Shown here: piece by piece, positions 26,271 to 34,439 of the stretch
Layout: each line of letters opens with the position of its first letter
Position numbering within the stretch: position 1 is the stretch's first letter
Assembly (NCBI GenBank): GCA_003611955.1
Contig: RAZE01000001.1
Span: 310,001-374,000 of the forward strand
Source: a bacterium 1XD8-76
GTDB lineage: Bacteria; Bacillota; Clostridia; Lachnospirales; Lachnospiraceae
Reading direction: 5' to 3'
DNA: 64,000 bases
Program-made: the position numbers and the translations under genes
The notes under the pieces: generated by a model
Seen by the model: only the letters and a program-made list of their open reading frames with translations
Databases searched by the model: none
What the model was told of the DNA's origin: nothing

Positions 26271-26981
26271 ATGATAAAAACAGGTATCATAGGGGCAATG
26301 GAACTGGAAGTGGCTACCCTGAAAAATTTGATGACTGTCCGCACGGTCACCACAAAGGCCGGTATGGATTTCTACGACGGCACTCTGGAAGGACATCCTG
26401 TAGTCATCGTGCGGTGCGGTATCGGCAAGGTAAACGCTGCCATGTGCGTACAGATTCTGACTGATTTGTTCGAAGTGACCCATATCATCAATACCGGCGT
26501 AGCCGGTTCCTTAAATCCAAAGCTGGACATCGGCGATATTCTCATCTCCGAAAAAGCGCTGCAGCATGACATGGACTCCTCTCCCATAGGCTTCGCACCC
26601 GGTCAGATTCCGGACATTGATGTGCTCGCCTTTCCCGCAGACCGGGCAATGATCGATACTGCCGTCGCCGCCTGCAGGAGGGTAAATCCTGATATCCACG
26701 TGCTCACCGGACTTGTGGTAACGGGAGACCAGTTTATTTCAAACAGGGAAGCGAAAGAACGGCTTGTCTCCGTATTTCAAGGAGACTGCGCAGAGATGGA
26801 GGGCGGGGCTATCGCACAGGCTTCCTACTTAAATAAGCTGCCCTTTCTCATCATTCGCGCTATATCCGACAAAGCCGACGATTCTGCAGGCGGAATAGAT
26901 TTTCCGACTTTTGAAAGACAGGCCGCAGAACATTGCGCGAAATTGACTGTGGAATTTGTCAGAAATTTTGAATCTATCTGA
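26271..26981 (+). CDS. mtnN: 5'-methylthioadenosine/S-adenosylhomocysteine nucleosidase
   Basis: Cleaves MTA and SAH to adenine plus methylthioribose or S-ribosylhomocysteine; the latter feeds LuxS. The 236 residues carry KTGIIGAMELEV at the N-terminus, VRCGIGKVNAAM, INTGVAGSLNPKLDIGD, VVTGDQFIS and the substrate-binding CAEMEGGAIAQ near the end, with Asp in ISDKADDSAG as general acid. The ATG at 26271 follows AAAAGGAG; the in-frame ATG at 26235 lies before that site. It lies near ahcY and a SAH/MTA deaminase on the opposite strand, so several enzymes for SAH disposal cluster here. Confidence 0.93.
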   Translation: MIKTGIIGAMELEVATLKNLMTVRTVTTKAGMDFYDGTLEGHPVVIVRCGIGKVNAAMCVQILTDLFEVTHIINTGVAGSLNPKLDIGDILISEKALQHDMDSSPIGFAPGQIPDIDVLAFPADRAMIDTAVAACRRVNPDIHVLTGLVVTGDQFISNREAKERLVSVFQGDCAEMEGGAIAQASYLNKLPFLIIRAISDKADDSAGGIDFPTFERQAAEHCAKLTVEFVRNFESI

Positions 26982-26982
26982 A

Positions 26983-27028
26983 AAACCGCCGAAGCAGCTT
27001 TTCTGTTTTCTGCTTCGGCGGTTTCTTT
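26983..27028. terminator. Strong intrinsic terminator
   Basis: A 15-base stem AAACCGCCGAAGCAG/CTGCTTCGGCGGTTT with a short loop is followed by CTTTT on the plus strand. It lies between mtnN and the convergent Rpn gene. Confidence 0.9.
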
Positions 27029-27891
27029 TAGTCACTTTGAAGTCGCATCTGTAATTCGGCAACCTGTGCTTCTAATGAGGCAATGAGATTGTCTTTTTTC
27101 TCAATAACTGCAATTTTTTCCTCATTCGATGATCTTAGCTCATCCATCTCCTGCTTCACACCCTCCCATGTACGGCGGTAATCCTCCCTCGCCTCACACA
27201 GATCACGGATCCTGTCATCCTCGTTGAGAGTAAAAAGTGTTTCTCCTGCTTCCTGCATGCTTTTATTTCCCTCTGAGATCATCTTAAAATCCTCCCACGT
27301 CAATGCTCTGAACAACTTTGCCCATTTATCGAGATCATAATTTTTATCCTCTCTGTCCGCCAGATGAATCTGAGTTAAGTCTAGCACATGTATAGTAAAC
27401 TTGTCACTATATTTATAATAGTTTTTTATATTCATCATTTTATACGTGGAGAAAAACTCCGGGTGTCCTGGAAACGGTGTAAAATTCAAAATTCCGATCT
27501 GAAATGCCGGTTTCACAGCCCTGTATGATTCTCCGGCATTCAAGCCGTCAAAGAGACGGGATAAGTAGACCAACGACCTCTCAGGCCAGTTATATTGATT
27601 ATTTATCTGCATTTCCAGATTTATGGCAGTATTATCATTCATCAATACCTTGATGTCCAGAATAAACTCCTTATCGCTGATCTTCTTTCCCAGCTCAATT
27701 GGATTGAGTATCTGCACCGTTTGAACATTATTCGGATCCAGGCGCAACAGGGAACACAGAAGCCCCTTCAATACATTTTCATTGCTCTGCATAACGCTCC
27801 GAAACATATAGTCATTCATGAGAGGGTAGTCGATCGTGCCGGTGAATGATGCCAGTTTAAGCATGCTGTCAGAATTTTTCAGATGATTCAT
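27028..27891 (-). CDS. Rpn-family recombination-promoting nuclease
   Basis: A 287-residue member of the PD-(D/E)XK nuclease/transposase-like Rpn group, once annotated as putative transposases. The N-terminal region includes YPLMNDYMFRSVMQSNENVLKGLL; the catalytic motif is visible as Asp in FILDIKVLMND and the ExQ pair in INLEMQINNQ. The C-terminal 40 residues form a short coiled coil (EEKIAVIEKKDNLIASLEAQ). No terminal inverted repeats flank it, so it is not an insertion sequence. Such genes are common and variable in Clostridia. It is monocistronic and convergent with mtnN. The 238 bases between it and ahcY show only a weak hairpin. Confidence 0.83.
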   Translation of the reverse strand: MNHLKNSDSMLKLASFTGTIDYPLMNDYMFRSVMQSNENVLKGLLCSLLRLDPNNVQTVQILNPIELGKKISDKEFILDIKVLMNDNTAINLEMQINNQYNWPERSLVYLSRLFDGLNAGESYRAVKPAFQIGILNFTPFPGHPEFFSTYKMMNIKNYYKYSDKFTIHVLDLTQIHLADREDKNYDLDKWAKLFRALTWEDFKMISEGNKSMQEAGETLFTLNEDDRIRDLCEAREDYRRTWEGVKQEMDELRSSNEEKIAVIEKKDNLIASLEAQVAELQMRLQSD

Positions 27892-28129
27892 AAGATATGC
27901 TCCTTTGTGATGTGATTTGAGAAAGAAATCATATTTTGATTTGTATACTTATTTTTTATCATAAAACGCTGTGGAAAAACAAGTACAAAGTGAAGAGAGC
28001 AATAGAGAAAAAGAAAAACGAGCCTCAGAGAAAATCAAAGGAAAAGCTACATGATATAGTTCCAATGATTCCTCTCAGGCCCAAATGCAATACTAAATCT
28101 TGTATTGTGCAATTTTTTGGCAGATCACT

Positions 28130-29380
28130 TTACGCCAACGTATAGCTGTTCAGATATTTCTCCTGCTCCGGTGTCAGAACATCGATCTCCTTGCCGAGGA
28201 ACGCCAGTTTCCTCTTTGCCACATCGATATCCACTTCTCTCGGCACATCGATCAGTTTCTCCGTGAGCTCGCTGCCGTGTTCTACCAGATACTTCGCCGA
28301 CAGCGCCTGGATCGCGAAACTCATATCCATGATCTCCGCCGGGTGCCCGTCGCCTGCTGCCAGATTTACTAACCTTCCTTCCGCCAGCACAAAGATCCAC
28401 TGACCGGTGGGAAGTTTATAGCCCATGATATTCTTTCTCTGCTCTCTGGTCTCCAGAGCAATCTCCCTCAGGCGCGCCATGTCGATCTCACAGTCGAAAT
28501 GTCCCGCATTGCAGAGGATCGCGCCGTCTTTCATCACCGCGAAGTCTTCCTCGTCGATGACTTTGTCGCAGCCGGTAACCGTCACAAAGAAATCACCGAT
28601 CCTGGCCGCCTCATTCATCGGCATCACATCGAACCCGTCCATCACCGCTTCGATCGCCTTGATGGGATCGATCTCCGTGACGATAACCCGTGCACCGAGT
28701 CCCTTTGCTCTCATGGCAGTTCCTTTGCCGCACCAGCCGTAGCCGGCCACCACCACGATCTTTCCCGCCACGATCAGATTGGTCGTGCGGTTGATTCCGT
28801 CCCACACGGACTGTCCCGTGCCGTAACGATTGTCAAAAAAATGTTTGCAGTCCGCATTATTCACGCGAACCATCGGGAACTTCAATTCACCGGCCTGGTT
28901 CATCGCCTCCAACCGGATAATGCCGGTGGTAGTCTCCTCGCAGCCGCCGATGATCGCCGGGATCAGCTCCGGCATCTTTGTATGTACCATATTGACCAGA
29001 TCCCCGCCGTCGTCGATGATGATATTGGGGCCTGCCTCCAACACATGTTTAATATGGGATTCGTACTCTTCCGGCGTGCTGTCATACCACGCATGAACTT
29101 CCAGCCCGTCTTTCACCAGCGCCGCCGCCACATCGTCCTGGGTGGAGAGGGGATTGGACCCGGTCACATACATGTCGGCTCCGCCTGCTTTCAATACTTT
29201 GCACAGATAAGCCGTCTTTGCCTCCAGATGCACGGAGAGAGCGATCTTTTTTCCTGCAAAGGGTTTTGTCTCCGAAAACTCTTTTTCCAGAGTGCGCAGC
29301 AGATCGCAGTTCCGTTTTACCCATTCAATTTTTCTCTCGCCGGATTCGGCTAAATGGATGTCTCTGATTTCACTGTTCAT
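28130..29380 (-). CDS. ahcY: Adenosylhomocysteinase (or S-inosylhomocysteine hydrolase)
   Basis: Hydrolyses S-adenosylhomocysteine to adenosine and homocysteine using tightly bound NAD. The 416 residues contain KKIALSVHLEAKTAYL near the N-terminus, the NAD-binding VVVAGYGWCGKGTAMRAKG and the substrate-side GHFDCEID and AAGDGHPAEIMDMSFAIQ. It lacks the roughly 40-residue insert of many bacterial and eukaryotic forms. The gene directly follows a SAH/MTA deaminase gene. In the methanogen pathway an AhcY homologue acts on S-inosylhomocysteine after such a deaminase, so this enzyme could be either. Confidence 0.88.
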   Translation of the reverse strand: MNSEIRDIHLAESGERKIEWVKRNCDLLRTLEKEFSETKPFAGKKIALSVHLEAKTAYLCKVLKAGGADMYVTGSNPLSTQDDVAAALVKDGLEVHAWYDSTPEEYESHIKHVLEAGPNIIIDDGGDLVNMVHTKMPELIPAIIGGCEETTTGIIRLEAMNQAGELKFPMVRVNNADCKHFFDNRYGTGQSVWDGINRTTNLIVAGKIVVVAGYGWCGKGTAMRAKGLGARVIVTEIDPIKAIEAVMDGFDVMPMNEAARIGDFFVTVTGCDKVIDEEDFAVMKDGAILCNAGHFDCEIDMARLREIALETREQRKNIMGYKLPTGQWIFVLAEGRLVNLAAGDGHPAEIMDMSFAIQALSAKYLVEHGSELTEKLIDVPREVDIDVAKRKLAFLGKEIDVLTPEQEKYLNSYTLA

Positions 29381-29429
29381 TTCTTTTCCTCCAATAAAAT
29401 GATGAGATATTCAGCCGAATTTTTATTAT

Positions 29430-29457
29430 AGTGATGGTCGTCTGTCCTGTCATCACT
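29430..29457 (-). other. Intercistronic stem-loop between the deaminase gene and ahcY
   Basis: AGTGATG pairs with CATCACT across a 14-base loop in the 84-base gap between the deaminase and ahcY genes on the minus strand. It is followed by an AT-rich stretch. It may tune relative expression of the two genes. Confidence 0.45.
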
Positions 29458-29464
29458 GGAATGG

Positions 29465-30766
29465 CTAGTACTCTTTTTTATCAAGTCCCATCCGGACGAT
29501 TATTTCGTCTATCTTTTTATACACCAATTCCTCGTCCATCGTCAATATCTTTCTGTCCTCCATCGTAATTTCTCCGTCGATGATCACTGTCTCCACCTCG
29601 GAGCCATTGGCGGAGTAGGAGAGTCCAGCGATCAGATTGTTCCGCGGTGTCAAAGACGCCTTATTCAGATTAAGGATTGCGATGTCCGCCTTCTTTCCCT
29701 CCTCCAGAGAGCCGATCTCTCTCTCCAGACCGAGCGCCTTCGCGCCGTTTATCGTGGCGATGCGGATCGTCTCCCCCGCGCTGATGCACTGGGGCGTTCT
29801 CTTTACTCCCTTGTGGATCAGGGCGAGCAGGCTCATCTCGTGAAAGAGGTTCAGACTGTTGTTGGAAGCGGCGCCGTCCGTGCCGATACATACGTTGATC
29901 CCTTTTTCCAACATCTCGGGAACCGGCGCGAAACCGTTCCCCAGCTTCATGTTGCTGGCGGGATTTGTCACCACGCTGACATCTTTCCGCTTCAGAATGT
30001 CCATGTCGCTCTCCGTGATCTGCACGCAGTGGGCAGCCACCGCCGGCACATCGAACAGCCCGTTTTTCTCCGCCATCTCGATCGGCGTACAGTGATATTT
30101 CTCTCTGATCTGTTCTATCTCGCTCTCGCTCTCGGAGAGATGCACGTGGATCCTCATATTGTTTTTCTTTGCTTCCTCCGACACGATGCGCATAAATCCG
30201 TCATCACAGGTATACGGAGCGTGGGGGCCGAGCATAAAGGTCAGTCTGTCGCAGTCTGCCGCCGCGTCTCTCTCCTCGTACGCCTGTCTAAGACGCATCT
30301 GACCCGCTTCATCGCTGCCGCTTCCCACCAGCCCTCTGCTGATCACGGCGCGCATGCCGGATTCTTTGACCGCCCTGGTGGTCTGATGGATATTCATCTG
30401 CATATCGTTAAAACAGGTCGTGCCGCTCTTCATCATCTCGATGATGGCGAGGCAGGCGCCCCAGTAGGTATCCTCGTCCGTCATCTTCTGCTCGATGGGG
30501 TCGATCGTCCCAAACAGCCAGTCCATGAAGCTCAGATCATCCGCCACGTTCCGCATGAAAGACATGTAGGAATGTGTATGGCAGTTTACAAGCCCCGGTA
30601 TAGCGAGTCTGTCCTTTCCGTCGATCACCTTGTCCTCCGAAAAGCCCTCCGGCTTTTTTCCTATCGAAGCGATTCGGCTTCCTTCGATATAGATATCCGT
30701 CTCGTGAATGACATCTCTGTCACCTTCCGGCAAGAGCGCCAAAATATTTTTCAATACGATTCCCAT
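29465..30766 (-). CDS. mtaD: 5'-methylthioadenosine/S-adenosylhomocysteine deaminase (MtaD type)
   Basis: An amidohydrolase-superfamily deaminase of 433 residues that converts MTA and SAH, and in some relatives adenosine, to the inosine forms. The metal site shows HxH in NCHTHSYMSF, a His in RIHVHLSESESE, a His in VAAHCVQI and Asp in CIGTDGAASNNSLNLF, with the C-terminal EIGSLEEGKKADIAIL typical of the family. ahcY follows 84 bases downstream on the same strand. It has a promoter of its own in the gap shared with the aldo/keto reductase gene. The pairing with ahcY supports a route through S-inosylhomocysteine. Confidence 0.88.
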   Translation of the reverse strand: MGIVLKNILALLPEGDRDVIHETDIYIEGSRIASIGKKPEGFSEDKVIDGKDRLAIPGLVNCHTHSYMSFMRNVADDLSFMDWLFGTIDPIEQKMTDEDTYWGACLAIIEMMKSGTTCFNDMQMNIHQTTRAVKESGMRAVISRGLVGSGSDEAGQMRLRQAYEERDAAADCDRLTFMLGPHAPYTCDDGFMRIVSEEAKKNNMRIHVHLSESESEIEQIREKYHCTPIEMAEKNGLFDVPAVAAHCVQITESDMDILKRKDVSVVTNPASNMKLGNGFAPVPEMLEKGINVCIGTDGAASNNSLNLFHEMSLLALIHKGVKRTPQCISAGETIRIATINGAKALGLEREIGSLEEGKKADIAILNLNKASLTPRNNLIAGLSYSANGSEVETVIIDGEITMEDRKILTMDEELVYKKIDEIIVRMGLDKKEY

Positions 30767-30813
30767 GATATTTCCTTTCTCCTGTTATGATTAAATGGCC
30801 TGTTGATATATTC

Positions 30814-30842
30814 ATTCTGCTGGTTTTTTTTTTAGATGTCAA
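30814..30842 (-). promoter_or_regulatory. Promoter of the deaminase-ahcY operon
   Basis: Minus-strand TTGACA (30837-30842), 17 bases, CAGAAT (30814-30819), about 50 bases upstream of the deaminase start. Confidence 0.5.
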
Positions 30843-30862
30843 GTGGGACTGACAAGTTTTTC

Positions 30863-30891
30863 TTTCCACCTATCATTTCCCATGCTACAAT
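30863..30891 (+). promoter_or_regulatory. Weak promoter of the aldo/keto reductase gene
   Basis: Plus-strand TTTCCA, 17 bases, TACAAT, ending about 50 bases before the start codon. The -35 is poor, so this is tentative. Confidence 0.35.
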
Positions 30892-30940
30892 AAGGGGAAC
30901 CATTTATAAAATTTCATGTGAACAGGAGAAGGAATACCAT

Positions 30941-31933
30941 ATGTACAGAGCAGCACAGACAAGATACGATTTTATGCAGTACCCGCACTGTGGAGACAGC
31001 GGGCTCAGACTTCCCGCCGTTTCACTGGGTTTCTGGCACAACTTCGGCAGCACCGGCAGTTATGATAATATGCGGAATATGTGCTTTACCGCCTTCGACA
31101 ACGGCATCACGCATTTTGACCTGGCGAACAATTACGGACCGGAAGACGGCAGCGCCAAAACAAACACCGGACGCATTTTAAAGGAAAACTTTTCCGCCTA
31201 TCGGGATGAGCTTGTGATCAGCACAAAGGCCGGTTATTATATGTGGCCGGGCCCCTATGGAGAGTGGGGAAGCCGCAAATATCTGCTCGCAAGCCTCGAC
31301 CAGAGTCTAAAACGCCTGCAGCTCGATTATGTAGATATTTTTTACCATCATCGCATGGACCCGAATACTCCGCTGGAGGAAACTATGGGGGCTCTCGACC
31401 AGGCGGTAAAGAGCGGCAAAGCTCTTTACGCGGGACTTTCCAATTATGACGGGCCTACTCTTGAAAAAGCGACAGCTATACTGAATTCCCTGCACTGTCC
31501 TTTTATCATCAATCAAAACCGGTATTCCATCTTTGACCGTACGATCGAGGAAAACGGACTGAAAGAGACCTCTGCCAGACTGAAAAAAGGTATTATCGCC
31601 TTTAGTCCTCTGGCACAGGGTATGCTGACGGACCGTTATCTGCACGGGATCCCGGACGATTCCCGCGTGAAAACGGACGGCCGATTTTTAAAGGCGGATT
31701 CCGTCACGGAAGAAAAGCTGGCAAAAGTGCGCGCTCTGCACAATCTCGCCGCAGAACGCGGACAGACGCTGGCGGAGATGGCTCTCGCATGGGTTCTGAA
31801 GGACGGTATGGTGACAAGTGTTCTGATCGGCGCCTCAAAACCGGAACAGATTCTGGAAAATATGAAAGCCATCCGGAATACAAAGTTCTCGGAGGAGGAA
31901 CTTCGGAAGATCGATGATATCTGCGGGATTTAA
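30941..31933 (+). CDS. Aldo/keto reductase (L-glyceraldehyde-3-phosphate reductase-like)
   Basis: An NAD(P)H-dependent TIM-barrel oxidoreductase of 330 residues. The catalytic tetrad shows Asp in ITHFDLANNYG, Tyr in NNYG, Lys in VISTKAGYY and His in IFYHHRMDP. FSPLAQGMLTDRYL and VLIGASKPEQILENM form the cofactor site. It resembles YghZ/Gpr-type enzymes that reduce glyceraldehyde 3-phosphate, methylglyoxal and related aldehydes. The ATG at 30941 follows an AGGAGAAGG ribosome site; an ATG at 30836 would lie upstream of the predicted promoter. It is followed by a terminator. Confidence 0.88.
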   Translation: MYRAAQTRYDFMQYPHCGDSGLRLPAVSLGFWHNFGSTGSYDNMRNMCFTAFDNGITHFDLANNYGPEDGSAKTNTGRILKENFSAYRDELVISTKAGYYMWPGPYGEWGSRKYLLASLDQSLKRLQLDYVDIFYHHRMDPNTPLEETMGALDQAVKSGKALYAGLSNYDGPTLEKATAILNSLHCPFIINQNRYSIFDRTIEENGLKETSARLKKGIIAFSPLAQGMLTDRYLHGIPDDSRVKTDGRFLKADSVTEEKLAKVRALHNLAAERGQTLAEMALAWVLKDGMVTSVLIGASKPEQILENMKAIRNTKFSEEELRKIDDICGI

Positions 31934-31950
31934 TATTTTACAGGATTAAA

Positions 31951-31985
31951 AAAACTGTCGTGGGCAATCTCCCCGCGGCAGTTTT
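31951..31985. terminator. Bidirectional terminator
   Basis: AAAACTGTCGTGGG pairs with CCCGCGGCAGTTTT, allowing one G-T pair, between convergent genes; the arms end in A and T runs. Confidence 0.8.
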
Positions 31986-31999
31986 CATCTTATCACATT

Positions 32000-32962
32000 T
32001 TATCCGTTTACCACATTGCTCGGCGTCCCTTCGATGAAATTTTTGATATTCCGGTAAACGCCGTCCACACAGCGCTCTCTCGCCTCCAGGCTCGCCCATG
32101 CCATATGAGGCGTGATGATCAGCCGTCTGCTGTCCGTAAACCTGCTCAGGGGATTTTCCGCTGTGATCGGTTCTTTCTCCAGCACATCCAGACCTGCCGC
32201 CGCGATCTCGCCTTCTGTGAGAGCAGTATATAGATCTCCGCTGTTTACCACAGGTCCCCTCGCCACGTTGATCAGAACGGCAGATTTTTTCATCTTCTTC
32301 ATCGCTGCCAGATCGATCAGATTCCTTGTCCGGTCACTCAGAGGACAGTGCAGAGAGAGCACATCCGACTGTTCCAGCAGAGTGTCAAAATCTACCCGCT
32401 CATAATCTGTACAGGTGCTGTTTCCGGAGGCGGAATAGAAGATCACCCTGCAGCCGAAGCTCTCCGCGATCTTTGCCACGCTTCTTCCGATGTTGCCCAT
32501 GCCTACTATACCCCATATTTTCCCATCCAACTCCCAGAAAGACTCATCAAAATGGGAAAATCGACTCTGTGCCATGTAGGCGCCGGATTTTACATACTCA
32601 TCATAATAGTGCAGCTTCTCTATCAGAAACAGCGCCATCGCTATACTGTGCTGCGCCACCATCGCTGTGGAATAGTTTCTCACGTTGCAGACAAGGATCC
32701 CTCTGTTTTTACAATATTCAATATCCACATTGTCGTATCCTGTGGCAAATTCACAGATCAGTTTTAAATTTTTTGCATCTTTAAGAGATTCTTCCCGCAT
32801 CAGCGCTTTATTGGATACCACAATATCAGCATCCTTTACTCTCTCAGCAACTTCTTCCAGCGTTACGGTATTCGGATATATATCCACTTCCCCCAGCTCC
32901 CGGATGCGCTCCACATCGATATCAAGCCCTACGCTGTTTCTCTCCAAAATGACGATCTTCAA
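32000..32962 (-). CDS. D-2-hydroxyacid dehydrogenase (hydroxypyruvate reductase-like)
   Basis: A 320-residue NAD-dependent dehydrogenase. The Rossmann motif is GIVGMGNIGRSVA; catalytic residues are Arg in INVARGPVVNS, Glu in DVLEKEPI and His in ITPHMAWAS. The HMAWAS form of the last motif is seen in HprA-type glycerate/hydroxypyruvate dehydrogenases. It is monocistronic and divergent from the FucO-like gene; the gap shows no clear promoter on this strand. It is a different gene from the dehydrogenase at 23.9-24.8 kb and is not closely similar to it. Confidence 0.87.
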   Translation of the reverse strand: MKIVILERNSVGLDIDVERIRELGEVDIYPNTVTLEEVAERVKDADIVVSNKALMREESLKDAKNLKLICEFATGYDNVDIEYCKNRGILVCNVRNYSTAMVAQHSIAMALFLIEKLHYYDEYVKSGAYMAQSRFSHFDESFWELDGKIWGIVGMGNIGRSVAKIAESFGCRVIFYSASGNSTCTDYERVDFDTLLEQSDVLSLHCPLSDRTRNLIDLAAMKKMKKSAVLINVARGPVVNSGDLYTALTEGEIAAAGLDVLEKEPITAENPLSRFTDSRRLIITPHMAWASLEARERCVDGVYRNIKNFIEGTPSNVVNG

Positions 32963-33124
32963 TTTTTCCTCCGTTCTGCTGCCTCTGACAGCTAATGCTT
33001 TTTCTTTTCAATAGCATATCATGGCATCCTGAAAAACTCAAGATTTCCTTTTCTCTTATCTATTCCCGTGTTACAATTAAAACAGCGAAAGCAAAATAAT
33101 TTATCACAGAGAAGGAGCTTTTTC

Positions 33125-34270
33125 ATGGCAAACAGAATTATGCTCAACGAAACTTCCTACCATGGGGCAGGAGCGATCACGGAGATCGTAAACGAGGCGA
33201 AGGCAAGAGCTTTTGAAAAAGCTTTTGTATGTTCCGATCCCGATCTCATCAAGTTTAATGTGACCGGTAAGGTGACAGACCTTCTGGAACAGAACGGGCT
33301 TGCATACGAAATTTATTCCGACATCAAGGCAAATCCGACCATCCAGAACGTACAGAGCGGCGTAGCTGCTTTCAAGGCTTCCGGCGCGGATTATATCATC
33401 GCGATCGGCGGCGGTTCCTCCATGGATACCGCAAAGGCCATCGGTATCATCATTGCCAATCCCGAATTTGAGGACGTCCGTTCCTTAGAGGGCGTTGCTC
33501 CCACCAAAAAACCCTGCGTACCGATCATCGCGGTTCCGACCACGGCGGGTACAGCAGCGGAAGTGACGATCAACTATGTTATCACGGATGTGGAAAAGAA
33601 ACGGAAATTTGTGTGCGTGGATCCGCATGACATGCCGATCATCGCTGTCGTCGATCCCGATATGATGGCTTCCATGCCCAAAGGGCTTACCGCTTCCACC
33701 GGTATGGACGCTCTGACACATGCCATCGAAGGCTACACCACCAAAGGCGCATGGGAAATGACGGATATGTTCCACTTAAAAGCGATCGAGATCATTTCAA
33801 AATCTCTCCGCGGCGCCGTTGACAACACAAAAGAGGGACGTGAAGGTATGGCTCTCGGACAGTATATCGCAGGTATGGGCTTCTCCAACGTGGGACTCGG
33901 TATCGCTCATTCCATGGCGCACACTTTGGGCGCTGTCTACGATACGCCCCACGGCGTTGCCTGCGCTATGATGCTTCCCATCGTTATGGACTACAATGCG
34001 GACTGTACCGGCGAAAAATATCGTGAGATTGCAAGAGCAATGGGCCTGAAAGATGTGGATTCCATGGATCAGGAGACTTACCGCAAAGCTGCTGTCGATG
34101 CCGTCCGCAAGCTTTCCGACGATGTAGGAATCCCTTCCAAACTGGAAGCACTGAAAGAAGAAGACTTGCAGTTCCTGGCGGAATCCGCCTATGCGGACGC
34201 CTGTGCGCCGGGCAATCCGAAGAATGCCAGCGTGGAGGATCTGAAAGATCTGTTCCGAAAATTGATGTAA
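33125..34270 (+). CDS. fucO: Iron-containing alcohol dehydrogenase (FucO, lactaldehyde reductase)
   Basis: Reduces L-lactaldehyde to 1,2-propanediol (or the reverse) with NADH. The 381 residues begin MANRIMLNETSYHGAGAI and show the NAD-binding GGGSSMDTAKAIG and iron ligands in MDALTHAIEGY and in AHSMAHTLGAVYDTPHG. The sequence reads as a close FucO relative, although no fucose or rhamnose pathway gene lies nearby. The ATG at 33125 follows an AGAAGGAGC ribosome site; the frame's earlier ATG at 33068 is unlikely. A TACAAT element lies about 50 bases upstream without a good -35. Confidence 0.9.
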   Translation: MANRIMLNETSYHGAGAITEIVNEAKARAFEKAFVCSDPDLIKFNVTGKVTDLLEQNGLAYEIYSDIKANPTIQNVQSGVAAFKASGADYIIAIGGGSSMDTAKAIGIIIANPEFEDVRSLEGVAPTKKPCVPIIAVPTTAGTAAEVTINYVITDVEKKRKFVCVDPHDMPIIAVVDPDMMASMPKGLTASTGMDALTHAIEGYTTKGAWEMTDMFHLKAIEIISKSLRGAVDNTKEGREGMALGQYIAGMGFSNVGLGIAHSMAHTLGAVYDTPHGVACAMMLPIVMDYNADCTGEKYREIARAMGLKDVDSMDQETYRKAAVDAVRKLSDDVGIPSKLEALKEEDLQFLAESAYADACAPGNPKNASVEDLKDLFRKLM

Positions 34271-34377
34271 TTAATTCTTTTTTAAACAGATGGGCACTAC
34301 GTTTTATGAACTATCTAGTCATGACAAAGATTTACTGTCATATTACAACGTACTGATTACTTGCCATATACTATTTT

Positions 34378-34422
34378 TTAACCAATCTGGCTTGTTTCAA
34401 CAAGGATAGTCAGATTGGTTAA
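34378..34422. terminator. Stem-loop between fucO and the M24-family gene
   Basis: A perfect 12-base inverted repeat TTAACCAATCTG/CAGATTGGTTAA with a 22-base loop between convergent genes. The T-run is weak, so termination is inferred from shape and place. Confidence 0.6.
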
Positions 34423-34439
34423 TTTATGGAGAAATTTGT

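Noticed and set aside
27028-27891. The Rpn gene as an insertion sequence.
   Set aside because: No terminal inverted repeats or target duplication seen around it, and the family is a stand-alone nuclease.
27936-28145. A 69-codon plus-strand frame between the Rpn gene and ahcY.
   Set aside because: Low-complexity Lys-rich start, no ribosome site, runs into the ahcY end; treated as non-coding.
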